Position numbers and translations under genes: made by a program. The notes beneath the pieces were generated by a model. The model had not been told where the DNA came from, made no database searches, and saw only the letters and a list, made by a program, of their open reading frames with translations. A stretch of DNA of 64,000 nucleotides from Aquilonibacter sp963703325. Lineage in GTDB: Bacteria > Vulcanimicrobiota > Vulcanimicrobiia > Vulcanimicrobiales > Vulcanimicrobiaceae. Shown one piece after another: positions 44,871 through 53,012 of the stretch. Position 1 is the stretch's first letter; every line of letters begins with the position of its first letter. The DNA lies in contig OY969805.1 of the NCBI GenBank assembly GCA_963703325.1, positions 992,001 to 1,056,000 on the forward strand, given 5' to 3'.

Positions 44871-45922
44871 AGCGCCGCTACGCAATTCTGGCACCCGGTC
44901 AATTCGCCGACAACGCCAAAACCGCGCACGGCGTGATCGCCTACGGGACGGATGAAACGATCGCGGTCATCGATCCCGAACTGGCCGGCAAACGTGTCCG
45001 CGACGTCGTGCCGTACCTGGACAGCGACGCACCGATCGTCGCCAACGTGGCTCAAGCACTTCGGTATAAACCGACGGCGTTGCTAATCGGCACCGCACCG
45101 CGCGGCGGATCATTGCCGCCCGACTGGCGCGCCGAAATTCTCGCGGCGATTGCAGCCAAGCTCGAGATCGTCAGCGGCTTGCACGACATGCTCGGCGAGG
45201 ATCAAGAATTCAAATTCGCTGCGCAGGGCGCGGGCGTGCGCATTTGGGACGTACGCGAGCCGCCCGATACGCCGCTGTTCTCCGGCGCCGTCTACCAGGT
45301 GGCCGCGCCGACGCTGTTGCTGGTCGGGAACGACTGTTCGGTCGGCAAGATGACGGTCGCACTCGAACTCTGCGCGGCCGCCGATCGCGCGGGCAAACAG
45401 GCGAGCTTCGTTCCGACCGGACAAACCGGCATCATGATCGCGGGATGGGGCATTTCGATCGATCGCGTGATCGCCGACTTCGCCCCGGGCGCAACCGAAT
45501 CACTGGTGCTGTACGCCGCGCAATCGCATCCCGATCTCATCGTGGTCGAAGGTCAAGGCGCCATCAACCATCCCGCCTACGCGCCGGTAACACTCGCGCT
45601 GATGTACGGCGCGGCGCCCGACGCCTTGGTGCTGGTATGCGATCCGACCCGCGAGCGTATCGGCGGTTATGACACGCCGACGCTCGGCTATCGTGAACTG
45701 ATTCGCCTGCACGAAGCGCTGCTTGCGACGGTGAAGCCGGCGCGCACGGTCGGCATCGCGCTCAACACGCGCAATCTCTCGCCGGAGGAAGCACGGGCGC
45801 AGATCGAACGTGCCCGCGCGGAGACCGGACTGCCCGCTGATGACGTGGTGCGCAACGGCCCCGACGCGCTCTACGCCGCGATCGCGCCGTCGTTCCATAA
45901 GGAAGCACCGTGCGTCGTCTGA
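44867..45922 (+). CDS. DUF1611 protein (D-glutamate N-acetyltransferase DgcN-like)
   Basis: 351 residues from ATG 44867-44869, overlapping the epimerase stop. P-loop GNDCSVGKM at 154-162, then FVPTGQTGIMIAGWGI and ADFAPGATESLVLYAAQSHP, the DUF1611 signature. DgcN proteins of this family N-acetylate D-glutamate so that DgcA can racemise it. Whether this member acts on free D-Glu or on a muropeptide fragment is not known. Followed, with a 13-base overlap, by the second peptide-binding lipoprotein. Confidence 0.82.
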   Translation: MKRRYAILAPGQFADNAKTAHGVIAYGTDETIAVIDPELAGKRVRDVVPYLDSDAPIVANVAQALRYKPTALLIGTAPRGGSLPPDWRAEILAAIAAKLEIVSGLHDMLGEDQEFKFAAQGAGVRIWDVREPPDTPLFSGAVYQVAAPTLLLVGNDCSVGKMTVALELCAAADRAGKQASFVPTGQTGIMIAGWGISIDRVIADFAPGATESLVLYAAQSHPDLIVVEGQGAINHPAYAPVTLALMYGAAPDALVLVCDPTRERIGGYDTPTLGYRELIRLHEALLATVKPARTVGIALNTRNLSPEEARAQIERARAETGLPADDVVRNGPDALYAAIAPSFHKEAPCVV

Positions 45923-47493
45923 TCGCGCTGGTCGTGCTCGCGGCGTTGTGCGCGTGCGCGCGGCCCGGCGTCGTGCCCGGCGTGTTGCGTCTTGGTGAGC
46001 AGGACGAACCTGATTCGCTCAATCTGATGTTTGGCCACTCGGCAGCAACCGACGAAGTCGACGTGCTGCTCTTCAGTCACCTCCTGCGTTTCGACGACAA
46101 CGGCAATCTGTTCCCCGACCTCGCGCTCGCCGTTCCGACGCTGCAAAACGGCGGCATCAGCCGCGACGAGCGAACCATTACGGTGCATTTGCGTAAAGGC
46201 GTGGTGTGGTCGGACGGCGCGCCGCTCACCGCAGCGGACTGGCTCTTTACCTATCACGCGGTGATGAATCCGCGAAACAACACCAAGACCAACTATGGCT
46301 GGACCGAGATCGCCTCGGCATCCGCGCCCGATCCGTATACGCTCGTGATTCGCTTGAAGCGGCCGAGTGTCGCGGCATTCGACGTGTTGACCATGGGCGG
46401 CAGCGCCTACCCGCCGCTGCCCGCGCATGTGCTCGCGAAGCTGCCCGACATCAATCGTGCCGCGTTCAATCAAGCACCGATTTCGAGCGGACCCTATATT
46501 CTCAAAGCCTGGAACCACGGGGCATCGCTGGTCTTCGTGCCCAATCCGCACTATTGGCGCGGCGCACCGAAGCTGCGAGAACTCGTTTGGCAGGTCATCC
46601 CCGACTCGAATTCGCTGCTCTCGGCGCTGCAAACGCACGAGATCGACGTGTATCCCACCGTCGACGTCAACGCGGTGAGCGCGCTTGCGTCGATCTCCGG
46701 CATCACAGTGCTCCACCGCACGATCGCCAATTGGCGCCATCTCGGCATCAACATGAGCAAGCCGCAACTGGCCGACCTTCGGGTGCGCGAAGCGATCGCC
46801 GAAGCGGTCGACTGGAAACGGATCAACGACACAGTCTACCATAGCGTCAATCGCCTCGCCGTCTCCGACGTCTTTCCCGATTCATGGGCGGCCCCGAACC
46901 TGCCGCCGTATCGTTACGATCCCGCCCACGCGCGCGCGCTGCTCGCGCAAGCGGGCTGGCGCATGGGGCCCGACGGCATCCTGCACAAAGGCCCACTCGC
47001 GATGCAATTGACGATCTCCGCCACCGTCGCAACCAAGAGCAACGAGGCGTCGGAAGTCGTGATGCAATCGATGCTGCGCCCGCTTGGGATCGCGCTCGTC
47101 ATTCGCAACTATCCCGCAAGCCTGCTCTTCGCGCAGAACGGTCCGCTCTACAAAGGCACCTACGATCTCGAATGGTCGGTCGACACCAACGGGCCTGATC
47201 CCGACAATTTCGGCAGCTGGAATTCGGCGGCTATTCCGCCCAACGGTGCGAACACGTCGTGGCTGCGCGATCCGATCGTCGACCAAACCAGTTCCGCCGC
47301 GGCCTCGACGTTCGATCAAAACAAACGCAAGCAGCTGTATCAGCTTGAAGAATCGCGCCTGCGCGCCGTCGTGCCGGCCGTCTTCTTCTACTGGGAGACC
47401 GGGTACTGGGGCATCAGCGATCACGTCACCGGCTATAGGCCGGCCGCGTTTCTCGCGGACACCTGGAACGCTTGGGAGTGGAATATCCGCTAG
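45910..47493 (+). CDS. oligopeptide-binding lipoprotein (SBP family 5), paralogue of the frameshifted one
   Basis: 527 residues, GTG start with GGAAG four bases before. Lipobox LIALVVLAALCAC; then VPGVLRLGEQDEPDSLNLMF and the family-5 core WSDGAPLTAADWLFTYHAVM. Collinear with the 38053-39667 gene throughout, down to the ending NAWEWNI. Delivers peptides to an ABC importer whose membrane and ATPase genes are not in the window. Confidence 0.9.
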   Translation: MRRLIALVVLAALCACARPGVVPGVLRLGEQDEPDSLNLMFGHSAATDEVDVLLFSHLLRFDDNGNLFPDLALAVPTLQNGGISRDERTITVHLRKGVVWSDGAPLTAADWLFTYHAVMNPRNNTKTNYGWTEIASASAPDPYTLVIRLKRPSVAAFDVLTMGGSAYPPLPAHVLAKLPDINRAAFNQAPISSGPYILKAWNHGASLVFVPNPHYWRGAPKLRELVWQVIPDSNSLLSALQTHEIDVYPTVDVNAVSALASISGITVLHRTIANWRHLGINMSKPQLADLRVREAIAEAVDWKRINDTVYHSVNRLAVSDVFPDSWAAPNLPPYRYDPAHARALLAQAGWRMGPDGILHKGPLAMQLTISATVATKSNEASEVVMQSMLRPLGIALVIRNYPASLLFAQNGPLYKGTYDLEWSVDTNGPDPDNFGSWNSAAIPPNGANTSWLRDPIVDQTSSAAASTFDQNKRKQLYQLEESRLRAVVPAVFFYWETGYWGISDHVTGYRPAAFLADTWNAWEWNIR

Positions 47494-47494
47494 C

Positions 47495-48364
47495 GTGTTT
47501 ACGCAGACGCTCAACGTTCGCGGCGGCGCCACGCTGCGTTTCGAACCGGTGCGCGGGGGCGTGATTAGTTGGAACACGCTTGCGCCGAGCGGCACCCTGC
47601 GCTTCCGCGTGTTGCGGGCGGGCACGCCGGCCAGCGCGTGGTATGACTACGCGCAGTGGCAGCCGAGCGGACGCAAATCGTTTAGCCCGCAGAGCGATCG
47701 CGACGGCATTACCGTCGACGTCGACGTGCTCGGCGCAGAGCAGCCGTTCGACGGCATCGACCTCTTCGGCGAGGACCTCGATTTCAATCTGCTTGCGTTT
47801 GCCGCACCGCAGCGTCCCGAACCGTCGCTCCCGTATGCGCGCGAGGCGATGATTCTCGACGTGCCGGCGCGCACGCAGTACGTTCGCAAGGAAGAGCGCG
47901 GATGGTGCAGCGCCGCGAGTCTGTCGATGGTCAACGCCTATCACGGGATCGATCGGCCGGTGGAAGAGACCGCGCTCGCGGTGATCGATCGCGCGTACAA
48001 CGGCACCGGCAACTGGGCGTTCAACACCGCCTTCAGCGGCAGCCTGGGACTGCGTGCCGTGGTGGCGTACCTGCAAAATCTCGATCAAGCGGCCCGTCTG
48101 ATCGAACGCAACGTGCCGGTGGTGATCTCGTACTCGTGGCGCGAGGGCGAATTGCCCGGGGCGCCGCTGCCGCACTCCGACGGACACTTAGTCGTCTTGC
48201 GCGGCTTCACCGAGAACGGCGACTGCGCGATCAACGATCCGGCTGCGCCCGGGGTATCGGTCGTTTACCCGCGTCGCGCAATCGAAGCGATTTGGCAGCG
48301 CAACAACGGGGTGGCCTACGTCATCGCCCCGGCCGGCATCGATTACGCGAGCGTTCTTGCGTGA
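47495..48364 (+). CDS. C39-like cysteine peptidase
   Basis: 289 residues if it starts at GTG 47495-47497, one base after the binding-protein stop. The N-terminal ~110 residues are a beta-domain (NVRGGATLRFEPVRGGVISW); the C-terminal half is a peptidase_C39_2 fold with C138 (KEERGWCSAASLSMVNAYHG), H231 (PHSDGHLVVLRGFTENG) and D248 (CAINDPAAPG). No signal peptide, so probably cytoplasmic. Likely trims imported peptides; it could also be a murein-peptide endopeptidase. Confidence 0.8.
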   Translation: MFTQTLNVRGGATLRFEPVRGGVISWNTLAPSGTLRFRVLRAGTPASAWYDYAQWQPSGRKSFSPQSDRDGITVDVDVLGAEQPFDGIDLFGEDLDFNLLAFAAPQRPEPSLPYAREAMILDVPARTQYVRKEERGWCSAASLSMVNAYHGIDRPVEETALAVIDRAYNGTGNWAFNTAFSGSLGLRAVVAYLQNLDQAARLIERNVPVVISYSWREGELPGAPLPHSDGHLVVLRGFTENGDCAINDPAAPGVSVVYPRRAIEAIWQRNNGVAYVIAPAGIDYASVLA

Positions 48365-48384
48365 CGCAGCCGCGCGAGCGCCTC

Positions 48385-48876
48385 ATGACCTTCGCGGACG
48401 TCGAAGCGGCGCCGCTGCATATCGCGCTGGTTGAACCCGAGATTCCGCCCAACACCGGCAACGTCGCGCGGTTGTGTGCGGCAACTGGATGCGCGCTGCA
48501 TCTGATCGAGCCGCTTGGCTTTTCGATCGACGATCGCGAGCTCAAGCGCGCCGGATTGGACTACTGGCCCGCGATCGACGTGGTCGTGCATCCCTCGCTC
48601 GATGCGTTCCTCGATTCCACGGCCGGCCGTTCGCGCTGGTATTTCTCGGCACACGCAACGCGCCCGTACGCGCAAGCACCGTTTGCGCGCGGTGACGTGC
48701 TGGTCTTCGGCCGCGAGACCAAAGGCCTACCGCGAACACTGATCGAGCACGAACCGCAGCGCGCGCTGCGTATACCGATGCGTAAGGGCAGCGTCCGTAG
48801 CATCAATCTTTCGACCGCCGTCGGCATCGTCACGTATGCGGCGCTCGCCGCGCTCGATTTTCCCGGCTTGCAATGA
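48385..48876 (+). CDS. trmL: tRNA (cytidine/uridine-34 2'-O)-methyltransferase (TrmL-like SPOUT)
   Basis: 163 residues from ATG 48385; a GTG at 48361 (overlapping the previous stop) would add 8. LHIALVEPEIPPNTGNVARL and CALHLIEPLGF open the SPOUT fold; VFGRETKGLPRTLIE and IPMRKGSVRSINLSTAVGIV form the trefoil-knot SAM site. Methylates the wobble base of Leu tRNAs. Its tie to the peptide-uptake genes is positional only. Confidence 0.9.
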   Translation: MTFADVEAAPLHIALVEPEIPPNTGNVARLCAATGCALHLIEPLGFSIDDRELKRAGLDYWPAIDVVVHPSLDAFLDSTAGRSRWYFSAHATRPYAQAPFARGDVLVFGRETKGLPRTLIEHEPQRALRIPMRKGSVRSINLSTAVGIVTYAALAALDFPGLQ

Positions 48877-49646
48877 GCCGCTCCCCGTCCACCGCGGACT
48901 TCAACCGTTTCTTTCGCGGTGCTGTTTTTGGAGACTACGCGATCTTTTCGCCGCAATCGTACGCGGATTTCGTGCGCCGCAACGATATCGATCTCGGCGC
49001 AGCGATCACGCGCGTGCGCGGCCGCGTGACGATCGCCGCGCTCGCCTTCGGCGTGCGCGGTGATCGCGCGTGGTTCGGACTAATCGGCGTCGATCCAAAA
49101 CACCGGCGCGAAGGCATCGCGCGCGACATGATGCTCGAAGCGATCGATGCGGTGCGCGGCCGCGAGGTCGCGAGCATCGAGCTTGAGATTTCGCAACGCA
49201 ACGCGCCCACGCTCGCGTTCATCCGCGCCTTTGGATTTGAGCCGCGCGGCGAGTTGCTGGTATGGGCGCGCCGGGCTCGTACCGCGACCGCCGCGCCGCT
49301 TCCCGTGCGGCGTTACACGGAGCGCGTGGTTGCCGATGTCGCACACATCCCGCCGGCTTGCTGGCAGCGCGAACCGCGCAGCGTCGCGCGCGCTCCAGCA
49401 CACGCCCGGATCGACGTACCGGGCGCCTATGCCTTCGTGCGCGTCGACGGCGACTTCGCAAATGTCCTCGATGCGAGCGCACGGGACGACGCGGCGGCCC
49501 AAGCACTGGTGCGCGAGCTCGATATACACGTTCCGCAGGATCTCACCCTCAACAACGAGCCGTCTGACTCGCCGCTGTCCGGCGCGTTGCGGGACGGCGG
49601 GTGGCGCACTGTCGAACGGCAGTACCGCATGGTGCATACGATATGA
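48873..49646 (+). CDS. GNAT-family acetyltransferase-like protein
   Basis: 257 residues. The N-terminal half has the GNAT core: WFGLIGVDPKHRREGIARDM (the R/Q-x-x-G-x-A loop) and IELEISQRNAPTLAFIRAFG. The C-terminal half (from about 140) looks like a second, degenerate GNAT-like domain ending in GALRDGGWRTVERQYRMV. ATGA overlaps on both sides with trmL and the FkbM gene. Substrate unknown. Confidence 0.75.
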   Translation: MSRSPSTADFNRFFRGAVFGDYAIFSPQSYADFVRRNDIDLGAAITRVRGRVTIAALAFGVRGDRAWFGLIGVDPKHRREGIARDMMLEAIDAVRGREVASIELEISQRNAPTLAFIRAFGFEPRGELLVWARRARTATAAPLPVRRYTERVVADVAHIPPACWQREPRSVARAPAHARIDVPGAYAFVRVDGDFANVLDASARDDAAAQALVRELDIHVPQDLTLNNEPSDSPLSGALRDGGWRTVERQYRMVHTI

Positions 49647-50443
49647 AGCGCCCGGCGATGTACGTCGGCAACAACCGCGTGTTGTTGTGGACCAAGAACA
49701 ACTACAAGATGTTCGTCGATTCGCGTGACGTCTCGATCGCACCGCACCTCATTCTCGAAGGCGTCTACGAGGAACATACCGATGCCGTGCTGCGGAGGCT
49801 GGTGACGCCGGACATGCACGTCGTCGAGATCGGCGCGAACGTCGGGCTCTTCACGCTGTTGATGTGTCATCGGGTTGGTTCCGGCGGCTCGGTGTATGCG
49901 TTTGAGTGCGATCCGGTGCTGGCGCAGATCGCGCGTGATAATCTCGAGCTCAACGGCTTCTCGCGCATCGGAACAATCGACGAACACGCGGTCAGCAAGG
50001 AAAGCGGCGCGCTGACGTTTCGCGCGACAACGCGTCACCGTGGCGGCGGCACACTGGTCGCAGGCCTGCAGCAGATTCCGGAGTTGACCGAAAGCGAGCG
50101 CGAGACGATTTCCGTGCAGGCCACAACGCTGGATGCATTTCTCTCGAGCTACGACCGTAAGATCGATTTTCTGAAGATCGACGCCGAGGGCGCGGAGACC
50201 GACATCATCGCCGGCGGCCGGCGCATCTTCGCCGATCCGAACTATCGCGTCACGGTGATGATGGAGTTTGCTCCCGCATTTATGCGCGAGGCCGGCATGG
50301 ATCCATCAAAGCAGCTCGATGAACTCCGCGCGCTCGGCTTTAGTTTCTCACGCATCGACGACCGCCGCCGCAAGCTGGTGCCGACGGATACTGCCGCGCT
50401 ATTAGCTCAACCGTTCTCCGACATCGTGATGACGCGCGAGTAA
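49643..50443 (+). CDS. FkbM-family methyltransferase
   Basis: 266 residues. SAM-binding motif VVEIGANVGLFTLLMCHRVG, then VYAFECDPVLAQIARDNLEL and the FkbM hallmark KIDFLKIDAEGAETDIIAGG. Methylates sugars or small molecules in glycan pathways in many bacteria; the substrate here is unknown. Last gene of a run of overlapping genes that begins at the epimerase; followed by a palindromic repeat. Confidence 0.88.
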   Translation: MKRPAMYVGNNRVLLWTKNNYKMFVDSRDVSIAPHLILEGVYEEHTDAVLRRLVTPDMHVVEIGANVGLFTLLMCHRVGSGGSVYAFECDPVLAQIARDNLELNGFSRIGTIDEHAVSKESGALTFRATTRHRGGGTLVAGLQQIPELTESERETISVQATTLDAFLSSYDRKIDFLKIDAEGAETDIIAGGRRIFADPNYRVTVMMEFAPAFMREAGMDPSKQLDELRALGFSFSRIDDRRRKLVPTDTAALLAQPFSDIVMTRE

Positions 50444-50450
50444 CGATATT

Positions 50451-50494
50451 TGTCATCCCGAGCGTAGGCGCAAAGCGCCGAAGTCGAGGGACCG
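50451..50494 (+). repeat. extragenic palindromic repeat, copy 1
   Basis: TGTCATCCCGAGCGTAG... ending in TCGAGGGACCG, with an internal GGCGCAAAGCGCC hairpin. It matches, in inverse orientation, the repeat at 50761-50807. It lies eight bases after the FkbM stop and could act as a terminator. Confidence 0.7.
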
Positions 50495-50507
50495 ACGGCG
50501 CCATGGC

Positions 50508-50735
50508 TTATTTCCTGACGCCGAGCAACAACCAAAGCGTTGAAACGATTATCGCGCCAACGCCAAAGTATACGAATCGATAAGTCAGGTCACGATCTTC
50601 ATCGAGATCGCTGTCAAACGACCTATTAACCCAGCGTGCAACTGGCGAAAAGCGACATATTGCCACCCCAATGAGCGAGGCAAAGCCGACGATTCCAATC
50701 GCTATCGCGATCGCTATCTCACTGCCTTCGGCCAA
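50508..50735 (-). CDS. small two-helix membrane protein between inverted repeats
   Basis: 75 residues from TTG 50733-50735, with two membrane helices (IAIAIAIGIVGFASLIGVAI; YFGVGAIIVSTLWLLLGVRK) separated by an acidic loop (DSDLDEDRDL). Base composition is visibly lower in GC than its neighbours. It is enclosed by the inverted palindromic repeats at 50451-50494 and 50761-50807. No family recognised; the start is uncertain. Confidence 0.45.
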   Translation of the reverse strand: MAEGSEIAIAIAIGIVGFASLIGVAICRFSPVARWVNRSFDSDLDEDRDLTYRFVYFGVGAIIVSTLWLLLGVRK

Positions 50736-50760
50736 TCCGGTCTAGCGACTGCCTATTTTA

Positions 50761-50836
50761 GCGGTCCTTCGACTCCGTTCGCTGCGCTCACTACGCTCAG
50801 GATGACAAAAGGTGAGGCGCTACGCTCGGGGTGACA
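50761..50836 (-). repeat. extragenic palindromic repeat, copies 2 and 3
   Basis: Copy 2 (50761-50807), read on the minus strand, begins TGTCATCCTGAGCGTAGTG and ends GAAGGACCGC. Copy 3 (about 50816-50836) reads TGTCACCCCGAGCGTAGCGC and contains the stop and last codons of the MFS gene. Both are inverted relative to copy 1 at 50451. Confidence 0.65.
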
Positions 50837-52049
50837 GTGTCACTGCGAGTGATGCGGGCTTCGGCATTAGCAGCGAACCGCCGAACGCGAGGGCGGCGAA
50901 GACCGCAATCGTTAGAAAGACGCTAACGAGTCCGTAGAGATCGCCGATGTGGCCGAAGATTGGTGCGGCAATGCCGCCGACGGTGTTGGCGAGTCCGAGC
51001 GTCATGCCGGATGCGATGCCGATCGACTTCGGCAGATATTCCTGGCCGAGTACCACGAGGACGCCGGCTGAGAGGCCGAGCGACACGCCAAAGAACGCCG
51101 CGAGCACGACGGTGAGTGCCACGAGGTGAAACGCCGCGCCGGTGAGCGCGGTTGCCGCGCCGCAGATCCCCGTCAATAGCATCGAGAGCGTGACGACGCG
51201 CCGGCGGTCGACGCGCTCGCCGAGTAATCCGCCGGTGATCGTGCCGATCGCGCCGCCGCTGAGCAGCGCAAAGAGCGCGAACGACCCAAGGAGCGCATTA
51301 ACGTGCACGACCCGCAAAACGAAAATTGGTGTGAACGTGATCGCCGCAAGGAAGGTCGTCGACCGCAGCGCGACTACGATCGACATGATCGAGAACCCGC
51401 GCCAGTCATTGCGTCCGGGCCGTTCGCGATTCGCTCGATGCGCATTCGCGCGCACTTCATTAAAGCGCGGCAGTTCGCGCACGAGCAGCGCAGAAACGAC
51501 GCAGGCCGGGATTAGCAAAAACGCGACACCGCGTAATCCGAATGCGAGCAGCAACGGCGTGGCAAGTACGGGGCCGAGTGCAAAACCAATGAAGCCGCCA
51601 ACCGTGAAGACACTCATGCCGGCCGAGCGTTTCTGGCCGGCGAAGTAATTCGAGAACCGCGAGCCCTCGGGATGAAACGCGGCAACCGCAAACCCCATCA
51701 ACATTGCGCCGCCGAGCATCAACGGCAGCGTCGGCGCGAGCCCGACTAGCGCCGTACCGGTCGCAGCGACGACGACGGCCGCCGGAATGACCCAGGCCGT
51801 CGGGTACTTGTCCGAGAGGTGGCCGAAGCCGAGCTGGACCGCCGAACCGAGCAGATTCGAGGCCAGCACCAGGGTCGCGGCAACCGCGAGCGTGAGGTGG
51901 CGTTGCGTTACGAGGAACGGAATCATGACCGGCAGCACGCCCTGATTGAGATCGGTAAAAGCATGGGCTACGGTCAGCAATCGAAGCCCCGCCCGATCCG
52001 TCGAGGGCATGACGGAATTCGAGGCGAGGGAGGGCGCGCCGGCGGTCAT
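50820..52049 (-). CDS. MFS transporter, fosmidomycin-resistance (Fsr)-like
   Basis: 409 residues from ATG 52047-52049 and about 12 membrane helices. LTVAHAFTDLNQGVLPVMIP is the Fsr-type helix 1; GFGHLSDKYPTAWVIP the motif A region; GFAVAAFHPEGSRFSNYFAG and ITGGLLGERVDRRRVVTLS follow. Its last residues (V-T-L-S-P-R-A) and stop are encoded by a repeat copy. Divergent from a LysR-type gene that probably controls it. Confidence 0.85.
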   Translation of the reverse strand: MTAGAPSLASNSVMPSTDRAGLRLLTVAHAFTDLNQGVLPVMIPFLVTQRHLTLAVAATLVLASNLLGSAVQLGFGHLSDKYPTAWVIPAAVVVAATGTALVGLAPTLPLMLGGAMLMGFAVAAFHPEGSRFSNYFAGQKRSAGMSVFTVGGFIGFALGPVLATPLLLAFGLRGVAFLLIPACVVSALLVRELPRFNEVRANAHRANRERPGRNDWRGFSIMSIVVALRSTTFLAAITFTPIFVLRVVHVNALLGSFALFALLSGGAIGTITGGLLGERVDRRRVVTLSMLLTGICGAATALTGAAFHLVALTVVLAAFFGVSLGLSAGVLVVLGQEYLPKSIGIASGMTLGLANTVGGIAAPIFGHIGDLYGLVSVFLTIAVFAALAFGGSLLMPKPASLAVTLSPRA

Positions 52050-52124
52050 GACTCTAGTCTCGCACGCTTGCCTATGATAAGTCCAATACATTATTAGACT
52101 CAATTTGATAAGATCAATGCATCT
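52050..52124. promoter_or_regulatory. divergent control region of the MFS and LysR genes
   Basis: Two copies of an imperfect 16-bp direct repeat, TGATAAGTCCAATACA (52075) and TGATAAGATCAATGCA (52106), 13 of 16 identical and 31 bp apart (about three helical turns), in a markedly AT-rich stretch just before the LysR start. This is what a multi-site LysR operator between divergent genes usually looks like. Confidence 0.5.
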
Positions 52125-53012
52125 ATGGAAATCCGCCAGCTCCGGTCAGCGGTCACGATCGCGCGCCGCCTGAGCTTTACCGCCGCGGCTGAGGAACTTG
52201 CCGTCGCCCAGCCCGCCCTCTCGCAGCAGATCGCGGCGCTCGAGCGCGAACTCGGGGTACGGCTGTTCGAGCGGACCAACCGGCGGGTCGCCTTGACCGA
52301 CGCCGGCCGCGCCTTCGTCGCCCGCGCCGAGCGCGTGATCGCCGATCTGGAAGCCGCTGCCGAGGAGATGACCGCCTACGCCGGTGGCCTTCGAGGCAGG
52401 GTGGTCGTCGGAACCTATCAGTCCTTCGCGGAGCATTTGCTCCCCAAGCTCCTCGGGCGCTTCCACGCGGAGCAGCCCGGCATCGAGGTCGCCATGCGTG
52501 AGGGCATGGCCGACCAGCTGCTCAAGGGACTCGCGAGCGGAGCAACCGACGTCTTCATCGGGCACCTCGCCGGTGCCAGGCTTGCACCGGGGTTCCGCGC
52601 CGAGCCGCTCTACGAGGACGAACTCGTCGTCGCCGTCGGCGCGCGTCACCGGCTTGCATCGCGCTCGAACGTGCGCATCGAGGAGCTGCGCGACGACCCC
52701 TTCGTGATCTTTCGCCCGGGTTCGGCGAGCACGCATTTGCTCAATCAACTCGCGCACGAAGCCGGCTTCGAACCGCGCGTCGCGTTCGAGAGCGAAGATT
52801 CGCTGACCGTCCGTTCGCTGGTGGCCGAAGGTCTGGGCATCGCACTCTATCCGCGCATGATCGGCAACACGCCCGGCCCCAACGTTGCGCTGCTCTCGGT
52901 CGTGCCGCAGCGCATCATGCGCACGATGTCGCTGGTCACGCGCAGCGATCCGTACGGACCGGCGGCAACCCGTTTCATCGACTTCATCCGCACGGAGATG
53001 CTTGATCCATAA
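52125..53012 (+). CDS. LysR-family transcriptional regulator
   Basis: 295 residues. Winged helix-turn-helix at residues about 5-60 (AVAQPALSQQIAALERELGV, RLFERTNRRVALTDAGRAFV), then the periplasmic-binding-protein-like effector domain (GRVVVGTYQSFAEHLLPKLL). Divergent from the MFS gene; the stop is followed directly by the ATG of the glycosylase gene. Effector unknown. Confidence 0.93.
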   Translation: MEIRQLRSAVTIARRLSFTAAAEELAVAQPALSQQIAALERELGVRLFERTNRRVALTDAGRAFVARAERVIADLEAAAEEMTAYAGGLRGRVVVGTYQSFAEHLLPKLLGRFHAEQPGIEVAMREGMADQLLKGLASGATDVFIGHLAGARLAPGFRAEPLYEDELVVAVGARHRLASRSNVRIEELRDDPFVIFRPGSASTHLLNQLAHEAGFEPRVAFESEDSLTVRSLVAEGLGIALYPRMIGNTPGPNVALLSVVPQRIMRTMSLVTRSDPYGPAATRFIDFIRTEMLDP

